Positions 7,840 to 15,480 of a stretch of DNA of 64,000 nucleotides are shown one piece after another. A program made the position numbers and the translations under genes. The notes under the pieces were generated by a model, which saw only the letters and a program-made list of their open reading frames with translations, had not been told where the DNA came from and did not search any database. Source of the stretch: Deltaproteobacteria bacterium (GTDB lineage: Bacteria; Myxococcota_A; Polyangia; DRWM01; JAAZOP01); assembly GCA_016218815.1 (NCBI GenBank), contig JACRCX010000055.1:1-64000 (forward strand), read 5' to 3'. Position 1 is the first letter of the stretch, and every line of letters starts with the position of its first letter.

Positions 7840-8682
7840 ATGAAACTCCTCCCGGGTCTCGGCATCCTCCTCTCCCTCGCCGCCTGCGGGCCGGCCGGCG
7901 CCCCCGACACCACGGCCATCAGGGCCAAGCTGTCGGCCGACGAGCAGCTCGACCTGGCCCGCTTCACACCCGAGGAATCCGAGACGCTGGCGCGGATCCT
8001 CCTGCGCGCGGCCACGCCCTGCGACGGCGTGCGAACCGTCGCCGAGGAACTGCTCGATCCCGCCTCGACCTGCACCCGGGCGCAGGGCGCCGCACGCTTC
8101 GCCGCGCGGCGCCTGATCGACGGCTACTCCGCCGACGAGATCGAGACGCAGCTCCTGCAGCGGTACCGCGAGACCGAGCCGCTGACCATCGACCTCGACG
8201 ACTCCCCGGTCCTCGGCCCGCCCGACGCCCCGCTCACGATCGTCATCTTCAGCGACTTCGAATGCCCGATCTGCGCCGCGGCCGCCGAACGCCTGCACGC
8301 GGTCCGCGAGCGCTCCCCGGAGCGCGTCCGGATCGTGTTCAAGCACTTCCCGATCGACCAGCTCCATGCCATGGCCATGAGCGCCGCCCGCGCCGCCATC
8401 GCCGCCGGGAACCAGGGCAAATTCTGGGAATTCCACGACGCCCTGTTCGCCGACCAGGAGTCGATCGGTCCGGGACTGTACGTGCGCATCGCCACCGCCC
8501 TGGGCCTGGACCTCGACCGGTTCGAGGCCGAGCGGATCTCCGAGGCCTCGGCCGATCGCGTCCGGTCGGACCGGGCCGAGGGCGTGCGCCTCGGCGTTGA
8601 AGGAACTCCCGCGATTTTCGTCAATGGTCGTCGATTCCAGGATTCGGTGCAGTACCTGGAGGAGTGGATCGAGGAGGAATGA
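7840..8682 (+). CDS. DsbA-family thiol-disulfide lipoprotein with CcmH-like N-domain
   Basis: 280 aa lipoprotein (LSLAAC box). Residues about 50-100 contain ATPCDGVRTVAEELL and STCTRAQGAARFAARRLI, then GYSADEIETQLLQRY, a pattern like CcmH/NrfF-type domains preceding DsbA domains in deltaproteobacteria. The DsbA-like part has FSDFECPICAA (C142-P-I-C145), an inserted helical region, and the cis-proline loop EGTPAIFVNGRRF. It should oxidise, reduce or isomerise periplasmic thiols, perhaps apocytochrome heme-site cysteines given the CxxCH lipoprotein encoded 23 nt upstream. The next gene starts 5 nt after this stop. Confidence 0.85.
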   Translation: MKLLPGLGILLSLAACGPAGAPDTTAIRAKLSADEQLDLARFTPEESETLARILLRAATPCDGVRTVAEELLDPASTCTRAQGAARFAARRLIDGYSADEIETQLLQRYRETEPLTIDLDDSPVLGPPDAPLTIVIFSDFECPICAAAAERLHAVRERSPERVRIVFKHFPIDQLHAMAMSAARAAIAAGNQGKFWEFHDALFADQESIGPGLYVRIATALGLDLDRFEAERISEASADRVRSDRAEGVRLGVEGTPAIFVNGRRFQDSVQYLEEWIEEE

Positions 8683-8687
8683 CCCAC

Positions 8688-9203
8688 ATGCCGACCACGA
8701 CGCACCGCCGGATCGTCTCCCTCGCCGCCCTGCTCGCCCTCGCCGCCGGCCTCGCCGCCGGAGCCCAGGCCGCCGTCGCCGTCGGCGCCGCGCTTCCCGA
8801 CGCCGCGTTCCAGGACCTCTCCGGGAACGCCGTGCGCACCGCCGACCTGCGCGGCAAGCCGTCGATCATCGCGTTCTGGGCCACCTGGTGCACGAGCTGC
8901 AAAGCCGAGCTGGACCACCTCAAGGCCGTCCGCGCCGCCCACGGCGAAGCCGAGCTGCGCATCCTGGCCGTGTCCGTCGACGAGGAGCGCGGCGACTTGG
9001 ACGACTTCCTCGCCTCCCACTCCTACCCCTTCCCCCTGTACCACGACCCCGACCGCGCCGCCGCCGCGAAGTTCTCCGACGACGAAGATCTCCCGCTGAC
9101 CGTCGTCGCCGACGCCCAGGGCGTCGTCAAGTACGTCTCGCGCGACTTCGCCGAAGGCGCCGCCGCGCGCCTCGACGCCGCCGTCTCCGCGGTCTTGCCC
9201 TGA
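8688..9203 (+). CDS. TlpA/ResA-like periplasmic thioredoxin
   Basis: 171 aa with a Sec signal peptide ending near AGAQA. Thioredoxin fold of the TlpA/ResA class: FWATWCTSCKAELDHL with redox cysteines C68 and C71, followed by LAVSVDEERGDLDDFL and the cis-Pro region DLPLTVVADAQG. These proteins reduce disulfides in the envelope, typically for cytochrome c maturation. Last gene of the four-gene redox operon. The ATG at 8688 is chosen over one at 8679 because GAGGAGG (8671-8677) is at a workable distance only from 8688. Confidence 0.85.
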   Translation: MPTTTHRRIVSLAALLALAAGLAAGAQAAVAVGAALPDAAFQDLSGNAVRTADLRGKPSIIAFWATWCTSCKAELDHLKAVRAAHGEAELRILAVSVDEERGDLDDFLASHSYPFPLYHDPDRAAAAKFSDDEDLPLTVVADAQGVVKYVSRDFAEGAAARLDAAVSAVLP

Positions 9204-9258
9204 GCGCAGTCTAAAAACCGCCAGCTCCCCCACACCGTTCGCGAGCCGCGACCCGGCC

Positions 9259-9287
9259 TTGCGCCGATCCCACCGGCGTCGTAGAAC
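9259..9287 (+). promoter_or_regulatory. sigma70-type promoter for FG-GAP lipoprotein
   Basis: -35 TTGCGC (9259-9264), 17-bp spacer, -10 TAGAAC (9282-9287). An in-frame ATG lies 6 nt downstream at 9294, so the transcript could be leaderless from there; the lipoprotein signal itself begins at 9417. Confidence 0.45.
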
Positions 9288-9416
9288 CACCTCATGTCTT
9301 CTTCGCTCGTTCCCGCAGGGCGACCGCTCCGGCCCGCGCCGACTCCGCCCACGGGCTGGTTCGACGGAAGAACGCGTGCGTACCAATTGCCCTCCGCAGT
9401 CAAGGCCCTGGTGGCG

Positions 9417-10958
9417 ATGCTGCGCTTCGTCGCGGGGACGTTGACCCTGGCCGCAGGATGTGGGACGTCCGGTCCCGGGGCTCCTCGATTGCTGTCCCCG
9501 GAGAACGCTGCCAGGACCGGCAGCGTGCACGCGCCGATCGAGTTCGCGGTCCTGCGACCGGTGTTCCGGTGGACGGACAGCACGTGCGACTCCGGCGAGT
9601 GCGCCCCGGACACGTTCGAGATCCAAGTGGACGACTCGTGCTCCCTGCCGGGTTTCCGGGACTGCGCGTTTCCGTCTCCAGAGGCGTCCGCGGCGGGGTT
9701 GATGGAGCAGAGTTGGCAACCAACGGCGGACCTGCCCGTGGACCTGACCCCACCGGTGGGACGGCGGTACTACTGGCGGGTGCGGAGATGCCGAGCGGTT
9801 GACTGCTCGGCCTGGAGCGCCGTTCGCTTTCTGGATGTGGGCCGAGTGGCTGCGGACGTGAACGGCGACGGCTTCGCCGACATCCTGGTGGGCGCGGAAG
9901 GCTCGCACCCCGATCCCGAGAACCTCGACCGCGCCTACTTGTACCTCGGCGGCCCCGGAGGCGTCCCGACTGATCCCTCGTTCTCGCTCGAGAGTCCCGT
10001 CTCCCAGCCGGATGACTACTTCGGCCACAGCGTGGCATCCGCCGGCGACGTGAACGCAGACCGGTATGCCGACATCGTTGTCGGCGCCTACTGGCAGGCC
10101 GCCCGCACGGAGAAAGAGGGTCACGCCTTCATCTACCACGGGCGAGCCACGGGCCTCTCGATGGTCCCGGCCGCAAGCCTCGACAACCCCGCCCACTGCC
10201 GCTGGGGCCAGTTCGGCCAGAGCGTGGCGACGGCAGGTGACGTCAACGGCGACGGATACGCGGACGTCCTCATCGGCGCGAACGGTCAGGACGGCGGCGC
10301 GGACGACGAAGGCGGCGCGTTCGTGTACCTGGGCTCCGCCTCGGGCATCGCGTCACGACCCTCGATGTCTCTCGACAATCCCGATAACGACGAGGAGGGC
10401 GACTTCGGGGTATCCGTGGCCGGGGCAGGCGACGTCGATGCCGACGGCTATGCCGACATCATCGTGGGCGCCATGAACCAGTCAAACGACTCCCCATCCG
10501 AGGGGAATGCATTCGTCTATCGCGGCGGGCCCGCGGGCGTTCCCACCAGCCCTTCGAGCAGAATCGACAACCCCACCAATCAGCGTTACGCCCATTTCGG
10601 CGTGAGCGTCGCGGGCGTCGGCGACCTCAATGGCGACGGCTACTCCGACGTCGCCGTCGGTGCATTCTACCAGGACTCGGGCACCGAGTGCGAAGGGAAC
10701 GCGTTCGTCTATCACGGCGGACCGTCCGGCATCCCGGTCACTCCGTCGACCACGCTCGACAACCCCGCGGGCGAAGAGGACGGCCAGTTCGGTCGAAGCG
10801 TCGCCACTTCTCGAGATGGCGGCGGTGCCGCCGTGCCCCTTGTCTGCACGCACGGAACGCCTGACGCCATGCGGCCGAGCGTCTCCACTCCCCCTGGACC
10901 AGACCGCCCCGAGGCGCTACCCTTCCCGCATGAATCGCACAAGGCGCAGCAAGGGTGA
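9417..10958 (+). CDS. FG-GAP (integrin-alpha-like) repeat lipoprotein, probably truncated
   Basis: 513 aa from the ATG at 9417, which begins a lipoprotein signal (MLRFVAGTLTLAAGC); an in-frame ATG at 9294 would add 41 residues. A beta-sandwich-like region with paired cysteines (FRWTDSTCDSGECAPDTFEI) precedes about five FG-GAP blades of the form FGxSVAxAGDVNGDGYADxxVGA, with Ca-binding D-x-N-x-D-G loops. A complete propeller has seven blades. The last begins GQFGRSVATSRDGG and then loses the pattern (from about 10803), and the frame runs into the next gene, overlapping it by 29 nt. This suggests a 3' deletion or frameshift. Confidence 0.75.
   Translation: MLRFVAGTLTLAAGCGTSGPGAPRLLSPENAARTGSVHAPIEFAVLRPVFRWTDSTCDSGECAPDTFEIQVDDSCSLPGFRDCAFPSPEASAAGLMEQSWQPTADLPVDLTPPVGRRYYWRVRRCRAVDCSAWSAVRFLDVGRVAADVNGDGFADILVGAEGSHPDPENLDRAYLYLGGPGGVPTDPSFSLESPVSQPDDYFGHSVASAGDVNADRYADIVVGAYWQAARTEKEGHAFIYHGRATGLSMVPAASLDNPAHCRWGQFGQSVATAGDVNGDGYADVLIGANGQDGGADDEGGAFVYLGSASGIASRPSMSLDNPDNDEEGDFGVSVAGAGDVDADGYADIIVGAMNQSNDSPSEGNAFVYRGGPAGVPTSPSSRIDNPTNQRYAHFGVSVAGVGDLNGDGYSDVAVGAFYQDSGTECEGNAFVYHGGPSGIPVTPSTTLDNPAGEEDGQFGRSVATSRDGGGAAVPLVCTHGTPDAMRPSVSTPPGPDRPEALPFPHESHKAQQG
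10894..10923 (+). promoter_or_regulatory. weak promoter directly before 10930
   Basis: CTGGAC (10894-10899), 18-bp spacer, TACCCT (10918-10923), 6 nt before the ATG at 10930, a gene with no Shine-Dalgarno. The -35 box is weak. Confidence 0.3.
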
Positions 10959-11712
10959 AGAACGGAGACGCCGCTCGCCCCGGACGACCGGAATCGCGCT
11001 CCTGTCTTGGATGCTCGCGCTCGTCGGCGCGGCCTGCGGCAGCGTCGCCGAGCAGCCCGACGTCGTCCTCGCGGACGGTGACGGGGGCGAAGCCTCGCAG
11101 GACGTCGAGCCCGATGACGCCGGCCCGGAAAGCGAGGCCGAGGCGCCGCCCGACGGCGATGCCGCCGTCGAAGCCGGCGCCGATGCGGACGCCGACGTCG
11201 AGGCGGACGGCCACGCCGAAGCGGACGCCGACGTCGTCACGCTCGACACCGTCGAGGCGGATGCGTCGGAAGCGATCGATGCTCCCGACACCGGCGACGT
11301 TGCCGAGACGATCGATGCTCCCGACGCCGCCGACGTCATGGATGCGCTCGATGTGCCGGATGTGGGGGACGTGCTCGACGTCCCGGACGGCGTCGGGTGC
11401 CTCACCACCGAGGACTGCATGTCCGGCCTGACATGCTGTGCGAGCCGCTGCGCCAACCTGTACAACGATCCCAAGAATTGCTCCGGGTGCGGTTCGTCCT
11501 GCCCCGACTCCGCGCCGTTCTGTGCCGGGGGAACCTGCACCGGGATTCCGTGCGACGGCACCGGAACGGACTGCGTCGGCGAGCAGTTCTGCTGCGGGAT
11601 GCACTGCTGCGCCCCGGGCCAGATCTGCTGCAATGTGGACGGCCCGGGCCCGTCTTTCGGTCCGGGATGCTACGACCTGTTCTGCCCCGGCGGCTGTCCG
11701 CTCTGCGGATAG
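10930..11712 (+). CDS. Asp/Ala-rich, Cys-rich lipoprotein
   Basis: 260 aa. Arg-rich n-region, hydrophobic segment and LVGAAC lipobox; then a long linker of DAD/EAD/DVPD units (about 45-155), and a C-terminal Cys-rich module (about 157-260) with spacing like CASRCANLYNDPKNCSGCG and CCGMHCCAPGQICC, similar to the disulfide-rich modules of myxobacterial surface lipoproteins. No enzyme motif. Its ATG falls within the tail of the preceding FG-GAP frame, supporting the view that the latter is truncated. No ribosome binding site is seen; a -10-like TACCCT ends 6 nt before the ATG. Confidence 0.8.
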   Translation: MNRTRRSKGEERRRRSPRTTGIALLSWMLALVGAACGSVAEQPDVVLADGDGGEASQDVEPDDAGPESEAEAPPDGDAAVEAGADADADVEADGHAEADADVVTLDTVEADASEAIDAPDTGDVAETIDAPDAADVMDALDVPDVGDVLDVPDGVGCLTTEDCMSGLTCCASRCANLYNDPKNCSGCGSSCPDSAPFCAGGTCTGIPCDGTGTDCVGEQFCCGMHCCAPGQICCNVDGPGPSFGPGCYDLFCPGGCPLCG

Positions 11713-11738
11713 GGCCCCCACCCGCCAGGGGCCTGGAG

Positions 11739-12461
11739 CTACCGCCGCCTCCCGAACAGCCGCAGCAGGTACAGGAAGAGGTTGATGAAGTCGAGGTACA
11801 GCACCAGCGCGCCGTGGATTGCCTCCTTGTGGTCCTCGTCCGTGCCGGCGTTGCCGATGACGTTGAGCTGCTTGATCTTCTGCGTGTCGTAGGCGGTCAG
11901 GCCCACGAAGATGATCACGCCCGCGTACGTCGTCAGCCAGTAGAGCTGCGTGCTCGCCACGAACAGGTTGACCACCGATGCGATGATCAACCCGATGAGG
12001 CCCATGATGCAGAAATGCCCCACGCCCGAAAGGTCGCGCTTCGTCACGTAGCCGACCGCGCTCGTCGCCGCGAACGTCCCGGCCGTCACGTAGAAGGTCG
12101 TGGCGATCGATGACATCGTGTAGACCAGGAAGATGACCGAGAACGTGAGCCCGCTGACGATCGCGTAGCTGAAGAACAGCACGCCCGCCCCGATCGCGCT
12201 CATCCGCTTCACGAGCGCCACGAAGCCCAGGACCATCAGCACCTCGACAATCAGCAGCCCGTAGAACACCGCCCGGTTGAGCAGAATGAAGCGGACCGCC
12301 GCCTCGGAGCCCGCTACGATCATCGCCGTCACGCCCGTTGCCGCCAGCCCCGCGGACATGAACAGGTAGACCTTGCGCATGAAGGCCGCCGTCTCGGCCC
12401 GTACCTGCTCCGCGCTCATCCCGTACGTCGGCGCCTGGATGCTCGGGTCGTTGCCGTACAT
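11739..12461 (-). CDS. Bax inhibitor-1/YccA family membrane protein
   Basis: 240 aa with seven hydrophobic segments: KVYLFMSAGLAATGVTAMIV, FYGLLIVEVLMVLGFVALV, AGVLFFSYAIVSGLTF, and so on. The C-terminal block GLTAYDTQKIKQL with the conserved Asp, and the late YLDFINLFLYLLRLFG, are signatures of the Bax-inhibitor-1 (UPF0005) family, whose bacterial members are pH-sensitive calcium-leak channels or FtsH modulators. A near-perfect AAGGAGG lies just before the ATG. The final residues GRRR are cytoplasmic. Monocistronic, with a -10 TACACT at 12488-12483. Confidence 0.9.
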   Translation of the reverse strand: MYGNDPSIQAPTYGMSAEQVRAETAAFMRKVYLFMSAGLAATGVTAMIVAGSEAAVRFILLNRAVFYGLLIVEVLMVLGFVALVKRMSAIGAGVLFFSYAIVSGLTFSVIFLVYTMSSIATTFYVTAGTFAATSAVGYVTKRDLSGVGHFCIMGLIGLIIASVVNLFVASTQLYWLTTYAGVIIFVGLTAYDTQKIKQLNVIGNAGTDEDHKEAIHGALVLYLDFINLFLYLLRLFGRRR

Positions 12462-12482
12462 CTCCTCCTCCTTCGCTCCCGC

Positions 12483-12513
12483 AGTGTAGCGCACAACCGC
12501 CGGCCCCCTGCAA
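12483..12513 (-). promoter_or_regulatory. promoter for Bax inhibitor-1 family gene
   Basis: -35 TTGCAG (12513-12508), -10 TACACT (12488-12483); the 19-bp spacer is long, so the -10 is the more reliable element. Confidence 0.35.
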
Positions 12514-12549
12514 GCGAGAGCCTCCGATTCCGCCCCTTCCGAGCCCTGA

Positions 12550-12606
12550 TCCCCCCTTCCCCCCCCTTTGCGCCCTTTGCGGTTCTTTGCGTCCTTTGCG
12601 CGAACT
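12550..12606. repeat. CTTTGCG heptamer repeat block, copy 2
   Basis: C-rich lead-in followed by four CTTTGCG units at 9/10/9-nt spacing (from 12565), ending CGCGAAC. Unit order and spacing match the block at 4320-4359. It lies between divergent genes. Confidence 0.8.
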
Positions 12607-12650
12607 CCGGATCGCTTGAACCCCGCGGCCTTCACCCCCCGCCCCCGGGC

Positions 12651-12680
12651 TTGACGCCCCGCCGAGCCCGGGACTATGTG
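12651..12680 (+). promoter_or_regulatory. promoter for Ser/Thr kinase gene
   Basis: -35 TTGACG (12651-12656) and -10 TATGTG (12675-12680), spacer 18. It contains the ATG at 12676, which therefore cannot be the start; the kinase must begin at 12718. Confidence 0.5.
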
Positions 12681-12717
12681 CGGATCGTGGGGAGCCGGTT
12701 GGTCCGGCGCCGGATCC

Positions 12718-15480
12718 ATGAACGGTAGCCAGGAAGAGTCGCGATCACCCCTCGAGGTCGCCCAGTCCCGCGTGGGCCAGGCGCTCAACTCCAAGTGGCG
12801 CCTCGACCAGCTGCTCGGGCTGGGCGGCATGGCCGCCGTGTACGCCGCCACCCATCGCAACGGCTCGCGCGCCGCCGTGAAGGTGCTCGATCCCGAGGTC
12901 GCCCGCGACGAGAGCGTGCGCAACCGCTTCCTGCGCGAGGCCCGCATCGCCAACACCGTCGACCATCCGGCCCGCGTGACCGTCGTGGACGACGACCTCA
13001 GCGATCGCGGCGAACCCTTCCTCGTCATGGAGCTGCTCGAAGGCGCGCCGCTCGACCGGCACATCCGCGAGTCGGGCGGCAAGCTCCCCCTCGAGGAGGT
13101 GCTGCGGATCTTCGATCCCGTGCTCGACCTGCTCGCCGCCTGCCACGCACAGCAGATCATCCACCGCGACATCAAGCCCGCCAACGTCTACCTTTGCTCC
13201 TCGGGCCAGGTCCGGGTGCTCGATTTCGGCGTGGCGCGGATGCGCGACCAGCAGCGCCCCGCCGACGCCACCGTCGCCGGCACCGCCCTGGGCTCGCCCG
13301 CCTATACCGCGCCCGAGCAGGCCATGGGCATGACCGAGCAGCTCGACGGCCGGGCGGACCTGTTCTCCGTGGGCGCGTGCATGTACACCGCCCTCTCGGG
13401 CCAGCGGCTCAACCAGGCGCCCACCGTGGCCGAGCAGTTCATCTTCGCCGCCACCGTGCCGGCGCCCTCCATCGCCCACGTCGCCCCCGACCTGCCCGTG
13501 GAGGCCGTGAGCTTCATCGACCGCGCGCTCGCCTACGAGCGCGCACACCGCTTCCAGGACGCGCAGACGATGCGCCGCGAGCTCGGCGCGCTGTGGGCCG
13601 CCGCGCGCGCCGGACAGCTCACCGCCCCGCAGGCGCAACGGACCGGCGCGGTCATGCGCGGCAACGAGGCGATCGAGACCGGCGGCAAGCTCGCCGGCCG
13701 CGAACGCCAGGAGACCGTCGCGAAGCTCTCCTCCGTCTGGCGCCTGCTCTCCGTCGCCATGTTCAATGCCCGGCAGTACGGCTGGATGCACCCCCAGACC
13801 GCCCGCAGCCTGGAGCTCGCCTTCGACGAGATCGTCAACGCGCTCGCCTCCCGCCCCGACTCACTGTGCTGGGACGTCGCCCCCTACGCCTTCACCTTCC
13901 AGGACGAGCCCGTCTGGGAGCCGGAGCGCGTGCCCCTGGACCGCGTCCCCTACGACCTGTTCGCCAACGGCTTGCGCAAGATCCAGCTCAAACCCGGCAT
14001 CACCGCGGCCGAACTGAAGGACTTCGTCGGCATCCTCACCCTCGACCCGGGCACCGGCGGCGCCGCCGAGGACTCGGTCACCGCGTTCTGGGACCGGCAC
14101 TTCGAGCACGTCCTGTACCTCGCGGTGGACTCCTTCGCCGAGGGCGACGCCGAGGAGCGCGAGCGGTTCGAATCGCAGTGCGACGAGATCGCCGCCGTGG
14201 CACGCTCCGCCTGTCGCCTGGACCAGGACGACTCCGGCAACTCCCTCGAGGCCCACGCCCTCTACCACAACCTCGCCGTTGCGTTGCGCGAGGCCGGCCG
14301 GGCCGCCTCGGAGCTGTCCGTCGATGTGCCGACCCGGACGGTCCTGGGCGCCCAGATCGCCGTCCGGCCGGAGGTCTGGGCCGAGCGCTTCCACGTCGCC
14401 TTCGCGCATGCGCTCTGCGAGGCCGCCGACGACCGCGAGCGCCGGACGCTCTCCGCGCCCCTGGAGATGTGGGCCGTCGAGCAGGCCAGGCTGCGCAACT
14501 ACAACGCCGGCTTCGACCTGTTCGCCGGCCTCGTCGCGGCGCTGCCGCCGTCGACGGACCAGGGGCAGGTGCGTGCGCACCAACTCGCCCTCGGCCGCGC
14601 CATCTTCACCCCGGCCGCGATCGGATGGATGATCACCGGCCTGGCCGAAGAAGACGCCGCGGGCGAGGCCGCCAGGAGCTCGGCCGCCGCCGAACCCGCG
14701 CTGGTCGCGAACCTGGAGCACGCGCTGGCCTTCGTCGCCGACGACTCGCTCGTGACCCTGATCCTGGAACGCCTCGACAAGTTCCGCTCCCGGCAGATGC
14801 GCGAGGCGCTCGGCCGCTACCTCGCCCGCTGGGCCGCCGGCCACGAGCCGCAGCTCGCCGACGCGTTGCCCGACAGCACGCTCGACACCCAGCTCCTCCT
14901 GATCGGCATCCTGCGCGAGCTGGACTCGCCCGGCGTCTTCGCCGCCGCCGAGTCCGCGCTCAAGAGCAAGCACGCCCGGGTCCGCGCCGAGGCCATCGCC
15001 GTTCTCGCACGGGGTCCCGCGGAACGGCTGGCCGGCGTGATGCAGCGGTTGCTCGGCGACGCCGACTCGGCCAACCGCTGCGAGGCGCTTCACCTCGCGG
15101 CCCAGGCCGACCTGCAGGCCCTGGCGCCGGCGCTCGAGCTCCGTGTCGGGAAGCCGAGCTTCCACGAGCTCAGCGTGCTCGAGCGTCGCGACTGGCTGGC
15201 CACCCTGCTCCGGCTGTCCCCCCAGCAGGGCGAGAACGTGTTGATCGAGCTGCTCGGCCGCTGGCGCGTCGTGCCCGAGCCGTCCTTCGAGACCACTCGC
15301 GTCGCCGCCGCTCGCGTCCTGGGCGAGTCCGGTTCGATCGCGGCGCTCAAACCGCTGCAGCGCGCCGGGCGGAAGATCTGGTGGAACTCGCCCGCGGTGC
15401 GCGATGCCGCGCGCCAGGCCTTCGAAGCGCTGGGCTCGCGCCTGAGCGTGGCCCCCGAGGCCGGCAAGGAGGACGCATGA
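12718..15480 (+). CDS. Hanks-type Ser/Thr protein kinase with long helical-repeat C-terminus
   Basis: 920 aa. Kinase domain about 27-290: glycine loop GLGGMAAVY (34-42), lysine K55 in AAVKVL, HRDIKPAN (149-156) and DFG (169-171) are all intact, followed by the SPAYTAPEQ activation-segment end. No transmembrane segment. The remaining 600 residues are helical; residues about 690-900 contain HEAT-like pairs (FAAAESALKSKHARVRAEAIAVL, ESGSIAALKPLQRAG). This is a common myxobacterial arrangement, where the C-terminus binds partners. The stop codon overlaps the start of the downstream degenerate HD-GYP gene (ATGA), so the two are translationally coupled and probably work together. Confidence 0.9.
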   Translation: MNGSQEESRSPLEVAQSRVGQALNSKWRLDQLLGLGGMAAVYAATHRNGSRAAVKVLDPEVARDESVRNRFLREARIANTVDHPARVTVVDDDLSDRGEPFLVMELLEGAPLDRHIRESGGKLPLEEVLRIFDPVLDLLAACHAQQIIHRDIKPANVYLCSSGQVRVLDFGVARMRDQQRPADATVAGTALGSPAYTAPEQAMGMTEQLDGRADLFSVGACMYTALSGQRLNQAPTVAEQFIFAATVPAPSIAHVAPDLPVEAVSFIDRALAYERAHRFQDAQTMRRELGALWAAARAGQLTAPQAQRTGAVMRGNEAIETGGKLAGRERQETVAKLSSVWRLLSVAMFNARQYGWMHPQTARSLELAFDEIVNALASRPDSLCWDVAPYAFTFQDEPVWEPERVPLDRVPYDLFANGLRKIQLKPGITAAELKDFVGILTLDPGTGGAAEDSVTAFWDRHFEHVLYLAVDSFAEGDAEERERFESQCDEIAAVARSACRLDQDDSGNSLEAHALYHNLAVALREAGRAASELSVDVPTRTVLGAQIAVRPEVWAERFHVAFAHALCEAADDRERRTLSAPLEMWAVEQARLRNYNAGFDLFAGLVAALPPSTDQGQVRAHQLALGRAIFTPAAIGWMITGLAEEDAAGEAARSSAAAEPALVANLEHALAFVADDSLVTLILERLDKFRSRQMREALGRYLARWAAGHEPQLADALPDSTLDTQLLLIGILRELDSPGVFAAAESALKSKHARVRAEAIAVLARGPAERLAGVMQRLLGDADSANRCEALHLAAQADLQALAPALELRVGKPSFHELSVLERRDWLATLLRLSPQQGENVLIELLGRWRVVPEPSFETTRVAAARVLGESGSIAALKPLQRAGRKIWWNSPAVRDAARQAFEALGSRLSVAPEAGKEDA

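Noticed and set aside
12676..12717. ATG at 12676 as start of the kinase
   Set aside because: It lies inside the -10 box TATGTG, so it would not be transcribed; 12718 is the next ATG.
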